64,000 nucleotides of DNA from Acetobacter orleanensis (GTDB taxonomy: Bacteria; Pseudomonadota; Alphaproteobacteria; Acetobacterales; Acetobacteraceae). Where the stretch lies: assembly GCF_001581005.1 (NCBI RefSeq), contig NZ_LHZV01000060.1, forward strand, positions 50,092-114,091, in the 5' to 3' direction. Below the pieces are notes generated by a model, which was given only the letters and a program-made list of their open reading frames with translations, was not told where the DNA came from and did no database searches. A program made the translations under genes and the position numbers. This document shows, piece after piece, positions 61,157 through 64,000 of the stretch (position 1 is its first letter; every line of letters begins with the position of its first letter).

Positions 61157-61393
61157 AAACAGAAGCCTTCAAGGGTAAGATATTTCATCTTATCGCTCAA
61201 CGTCTGTCAGTAAAGTCGTGTCTTTATGACTCTGTAATGTGGAAGGATGAAATCGAGCCCTCCTCCCACACTCTCCATCTTTGCTGGGGCGAGAAATAAG
61301 GGCAGTAAACTGCCTTTATGGGGGTCAACGGGGGAGGTTTCTCCCCCTTGCCAGATGCTCAATGGGTAGCCATTGAGCACTGCTGGCTCCCTT
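61157..61393. other. Spacer with two hairpins between integrase and restriction gene
   Basis: About 240 bases. It has two perfect inverted repeats: GGGGGAG-GTTT-CTCCCCC at 61330-61347 and TGCTCAATGG-GTAG-CCATTGAGCA at 61356-61379. They lie just past the integrase stop and upstream of the restriction-modification gene, so they may end integrase transcription or regulate the defence genes. The promoter of the defence operon should lie between them and 61157. Confidence 0.5.
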
Positions 61394-62765
61394 TTAAAAC
61401 GCTAACTTTTTGAAGGCTTTTTCCGGGTAGCTGATTGCCTCTATTGTTTGGCTGAGGTTGGCAGTCGAAATCCTGGTCAGATAGGTGGTTGTCCCTTGGC
61501 TTTTGTGAGTTGCTTCATGACCCAGCAGGCGGTCAATCCAGACCTCTCTGATATTGGCATCTGCATTTCTGAGTTGGGTGGAAACAGTATGCCGGAATGA
61601 ATGGAAGGTGATTTCTGCTGGTACCAATGCGGGTCTTGAGCAATGAGAAAGCCCTGCCAAGGGCTGCGCCCCTGACGCCCTGTTTTGAAGTCTCCAAGCC
61701 GGGAATGAGGTATGGGCCGTCTGTGGTATCCTTAAGGGCTAGAATACCGGCTTCAATCAGCTTTGAATGGATTGGCACCACACGAGTGCCAGCTTCCGTC
61801 TTTGGTGACCAGCCATCGTCAGAATGTGGCCTGACCATAAAACAGGGGATACCATCAACGGTCTGGAGGTCTTCTTTTCTCAGGGTGCAGATTTCACCCA
61901 GCCTCATACCAGAGTAGGCAGCAATAAGGGTCACAAGCCGGAAGGTCTGTTCTGGCACGGATGTGCTATGCCATGACGCGGAGGCCAGCAAAGCCAGTTC
62001 TCTGGCAGTCCAGCTTCTGCGTATGGTCTTTTGCCCATTTTCAAAATTCCAGCCCGTCCACGGGTTACGTGTGACCAATTCCCGCTGGTGTAACTGGCTC
62101 CAAAGGGCAGAGAGACGCATCATATGGTTTTTAACGCTCTTGCCACTCAAAGTTGGCAGACCTTCATCTCTGACTCTCTGTGCCTCTTCCTCAAGGGTAA
62201 GGCGGCTCTTACGTTTGCCCAGCGATGCCGGAAGATAAAACAGCAGGTCACGGAAGGCTCCGGCCTTCTCGCCCCCTATGATGGATACAGGAGCATCTCC
62301 AAACGCTTGAAGAAAGAGGTCCACTGCCCGCTGGGTCGCTTTCTTGGTGTCAGCACTGGCATGGGAATTATCCTGCACAAAGCGTTTCAGGGCACCGGAG
62401 AGCATCAAAGGTTGGGCTTTGGGTGCTTTGGCCGGTTTCTTGATTGTTCGGGGTTTTGGCATCGGTGCTGACACCGGCACGGACCCCGTTTCCTGAGCAG
62501 ATGAAGGCAGGTTCACGCTCTGCAAATCCCGCAGTGAAACCCGCAGTCCCTCAAGCCTGCTTAAAGCGTCTGGTTCTACCAGTGCAGAATGGGCTTGCAT
62601 GAACATTTCAGTGGTTCTGGCGTGAAGTAAACAAGCGCGTTTGCGAGCTTCATTCTGGTAGCCAGTTTTCAAAGAAACCCAGATTTCCCGCCGGTTTAAG
62701 GCTGCTCGCAGGGCAGGGGGAACGATACGGCGGAAGTGGTAGGTAGTGCCTCGGACACGGAGCAT
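61394..62765 (-). pseudogene. Tyrosine recombinase/integrase of element 3, frameshifted
   Basis: The first frame (62765 down to about 61640) starts MLRVRGTTYHFRRIVPPALR, a typical phage-type integrase N-terminus, and carries the first catalytic Arg in YSGMRLGEICTL. The rest of the catalytic domain is in another frame: EITFHSFRHTVSTQLRNADA with HxxR, LLGHEATHK, and the Tyr in TYLTR, ending at 61394. One single-base indel near 61620-61650 separates them. If real it inactivates the integrase and freezes the island; a sequencing error is possible. Start 62765 has GAGGGA upstream. Confidence 0.85.
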
Positions 62766-62857
62766 AGAATCTTCCCTCGGTGGGGAAGGATGATGGAGCA
62801 AAGACAGCCTTTGCTCCTCATTCAGCCGAAAAATCGTGCTATTTCAGGTGTCTGTGG

Positions 62858-62879
62858 TGCGAACTGCGGGACTCGAACC
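62858..62879 (+). repeat. 22-base direct repeat, right end of element 3
   Basis: Exact copy of the repeat at 53000-53021, here extended by TGG to the left, so that the minus strand reads the tRNA acceptor end AGTTCGCA followed by CCA. It lies about 90 bases upstream of the integrase start. The remaining tRNA body is not recognisable. Confidence 0.7.
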
Positions 62880-63078
62880 TGCATCAACCCGCAGTGACGC
62901 TTTGCTAACCCATTGAAACAGCAAAAAGAACGCGACGTGCTGTCTTCTGGTCTATGTTTTAGCTCCCAACATTGATTAAACAGTCTGGGAGCTTCAATAA
63001 ACCGATTTAACCTTAACCTATGGTTTTTGGAAGGGGTTAATGATTGTCACCATATCAAAAATCTTCAGACCATTCTGC
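62880..63078. other. Gap between element 3 and the truncated IS
   Basis: No gene seen. One hairpin, AGCTCCCA at 62961-62968 with TGGGAGCT at 62986-62993, is present, without a T-run. Confidence 0.4.
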
Positions 63079-63794
63079 ATAAAAGACCTTCTTCCCGGTC
63101 GTGAAGGTTATGTTGGCGGCACGGCTGCGGACAATCGTCTCTTCGTGGAAGCCGTGTTGTATCGCTATTGCGCAGGCATCCCCTGGCGTGATCTTCCACC
63201 GCGTTTCGGGGACTGGAAAAATGTCCACCGGCGTCTGCGCCGCTGGTGCGAAAGCGGTGTAATCGAGCGGATATTTCGCCATCTGGCGGCAGATCACGAC
63301 AATGAATACATGATGATCGACAGCACGATAGTCCGGGCGCATCAGCACAGCGCCGGAGCCCTGAAAAAGGGGGCGCGGATCAGGCCATCGGACGGTCGCG
63401 GGGCGGACTAACCACAAAGATCCATGCCATCTGTGATGCTCTCGGGAACCCGGTGGAACTCGATATCACACCGGGTCAGGATGCCGATATTACTCAGGCC
63501 GAACCGCTTCTGGAAAAGATCGACCCGGATGCCTTTCTTGCCGACAAGGCTTATGACGCAGACAGGTTGATCGACCGACTGACAGAGCGTGGGATTACCC
63601 CGGTCATTCCACCAAAACGCAACAGAACGACACAACGCAAAACAGACTTCGCTCTTTACAGGGAACGTAATCTTATTGAGCAGTTCTTCAATAAACTCAA
63701 ACAGTTCCGCGCCATCGCAACGCGCTACGACAAACTGAAGTCAACATTCCTCGCAGCAGTGCAGTTCGCCTCAATCATCATCCTGCTTAACTGA
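63079..63794 (+). pseudogene. IS5-family transposase, 5'-truncated
   Basis: The OrfA part begins inside the protein (KDLLPGREGYVGGTAADNRL) and lacks the usual first about 15 residues. It keeps MMIDSTIVRAHQHSAGAL, and an A-run (CTGAAAAAGGGGG) is in place for the frameshift. OrfB continues RSRGGLTTKIHAICDALGNP, FLADKAYDADRLIDRL and RNLIEQFFNKLKQFRAIATR to a stop at 63794. An ATG at 63040 supplies an artificial start from flanking DNA. Confidence 0.82.
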
Positions 63795-63804
63795 CGACAC
63801 GCCG
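63079..63804 (+). mobile_element. IS5-family insertion sequence, 5'-truncated
   Basis: The right end (TTAACTGACGACACGCCG, then TA) matches the inverted repeat of the IS at 57571-58432, but no left inverted repeat is found and similarity begins abruptly at ATAAAAGACCTTCTTCCCGG. It is a related but distinct element, since the transposase parts differ in many residues. Confidence 0.8.
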
Positions 63805-63816
63805 TAGCAAACCTCC

Positions 63817-63987
63817 CCGATTTTGGGCAATCCGTCAGGAAAATGAGTTGAACAGGACGGAATAAAGCAGAACCCCCTTATATTGACGATTATGCACGGT
63901 TTTCAGGGGTAAATCCTTATTCCAAGGAACCCCCCTATAGAACCCCCCCGATTTTAGGGGTTCCCGTCACGAAAATTAGTTGAAACC
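63817..63987 (+). repeat. Imperfect direct repeat at the right edge
   Basis: CCCCGATTTTGGGCAATCCG followed by TCAGGAAAATGAGTTGAAC (from about 63817) recurs as CCCCGATTTTAGGGGTTCCC followed by GTCACGAAAATTAGTTGAAA (from about 63947). The copies are about 130 bases apart. No gene is seen between them. Confidence 0.6.
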
Positions 63988-64000
63988 GCCCGTTCAAGAA

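Larger units (their letters stand above)
53000..62879 (-). mobile_element. Element 3: integrase-resolvase-flanked island with a defence cargo (about 9.9 kb)
   Basis: Bounded by an exact 22-base repeat from a tRNA 3' end. Reading on the minus strand: frameshifted tyrosine integrase, type ISP-like restriction-modification gene (split by an IS), ApeA-like HEPN gene, small serine recombinase. The ApeA-like gene is much richer in A+T than the core genome, a sign of transfer. Boundaries are inferred from the repeat alone. Confidence 0.65.

Noticed and set aside
62858..62940. Complete tRNA at the right end of element 3
   Set aside because: The acceptor end and T-loop are present on the minus strand, but the T-stem has a mismatch and no matching 5' acceptor, D-arm or anticodon arm can be found.

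Overview
The window looks like chromosomal DNA of an alphaproteobacterium, most likely an acetic acid bacterium (Acetobacteraceae). This rests on a compact mra/dcw cell-division and murein cluster with a meso-DAP-type MurE, a class II DAHP synthase, a PPDK/PpsR pair, a GapR-like DUF2312 protein and several IS5-family elements. Species is not decidable by eye.

Positions 1-42.2 kb are ordinary core genome, mostly on the minus strand. First come a partial nicotinate phosphoribosyltransferase-like gene, class II DAHP synthase, small secreted proteins, a YigZ-family protein, a UraD-like protein lacking the usual catalytic residues, the PPDK regulator, and ppdK. These are followed by ligA, recN, bamD, lpxC and an uninterrupted division/murein block: ftsZ, ftsA, ftsQ, ddl, murB, murC, murG, ftsW, murD, mraY, murF, murE, ftsI, an ftsL-like gene, rsmH and mraZ (listed from low to high coordinate; transcription runs from mraZ to ftsZ). 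Most junctions there are 1- or 4-base stop/start overlaps. Upstream of mraZ lies an array of 10-base-spaced TGGGA boxes that fits an MraZ operator. Then come rnpB (RNase P RNA), an alpha/beta hydrolase, a zwf pair, a GapR-like gene, proB, obg, rpmA and rplU.

From 42.39 kb the window turns accessory. tRNA-Ser(CGA) carries two tandem small integrative elements (42,481-46,977 and 46,978-51,067). Each is bounded by a 17-base copy of the tRNA 3' end and has the same layout: att, tyrosine integrase, conserved hairpin, minus-strand cargo gene (HNH endonuclease or an unknown protein), about 1 kb with repeats, small serine recombinase, att. Beyond them lies a damaged integrase-like remnant next to a tRNA-Glu 3' half, split by a complete IS5-family element.

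A third element (about 53,000-62,879) is bounded by a 22-base direct repeat derived from a tRNA T-arm. It repeats the plan with a frameshifted tyrosine integrase at one end and a serine resolvase at the other. Its cargo is defensive: a 1,633-codon nuclease-helicase-methyltransferase of the type ISP restriction kind, now split by an 862-bp IS5-family insertion whose removal restores the frame exactly, and 12 bases downstream an ApeA-like HEPN ribonuclease gene. The right edge holds a 5'-truncated IS5-family copy and an imperfect direct repeat.

The most interesting point is the shared 'integrase at one att, small serine recombinase at the other, cargo between' architecture in three neighbouring elements, and the pairing of a restriction-modification enzyme with an ApeA-type HEPN effector.
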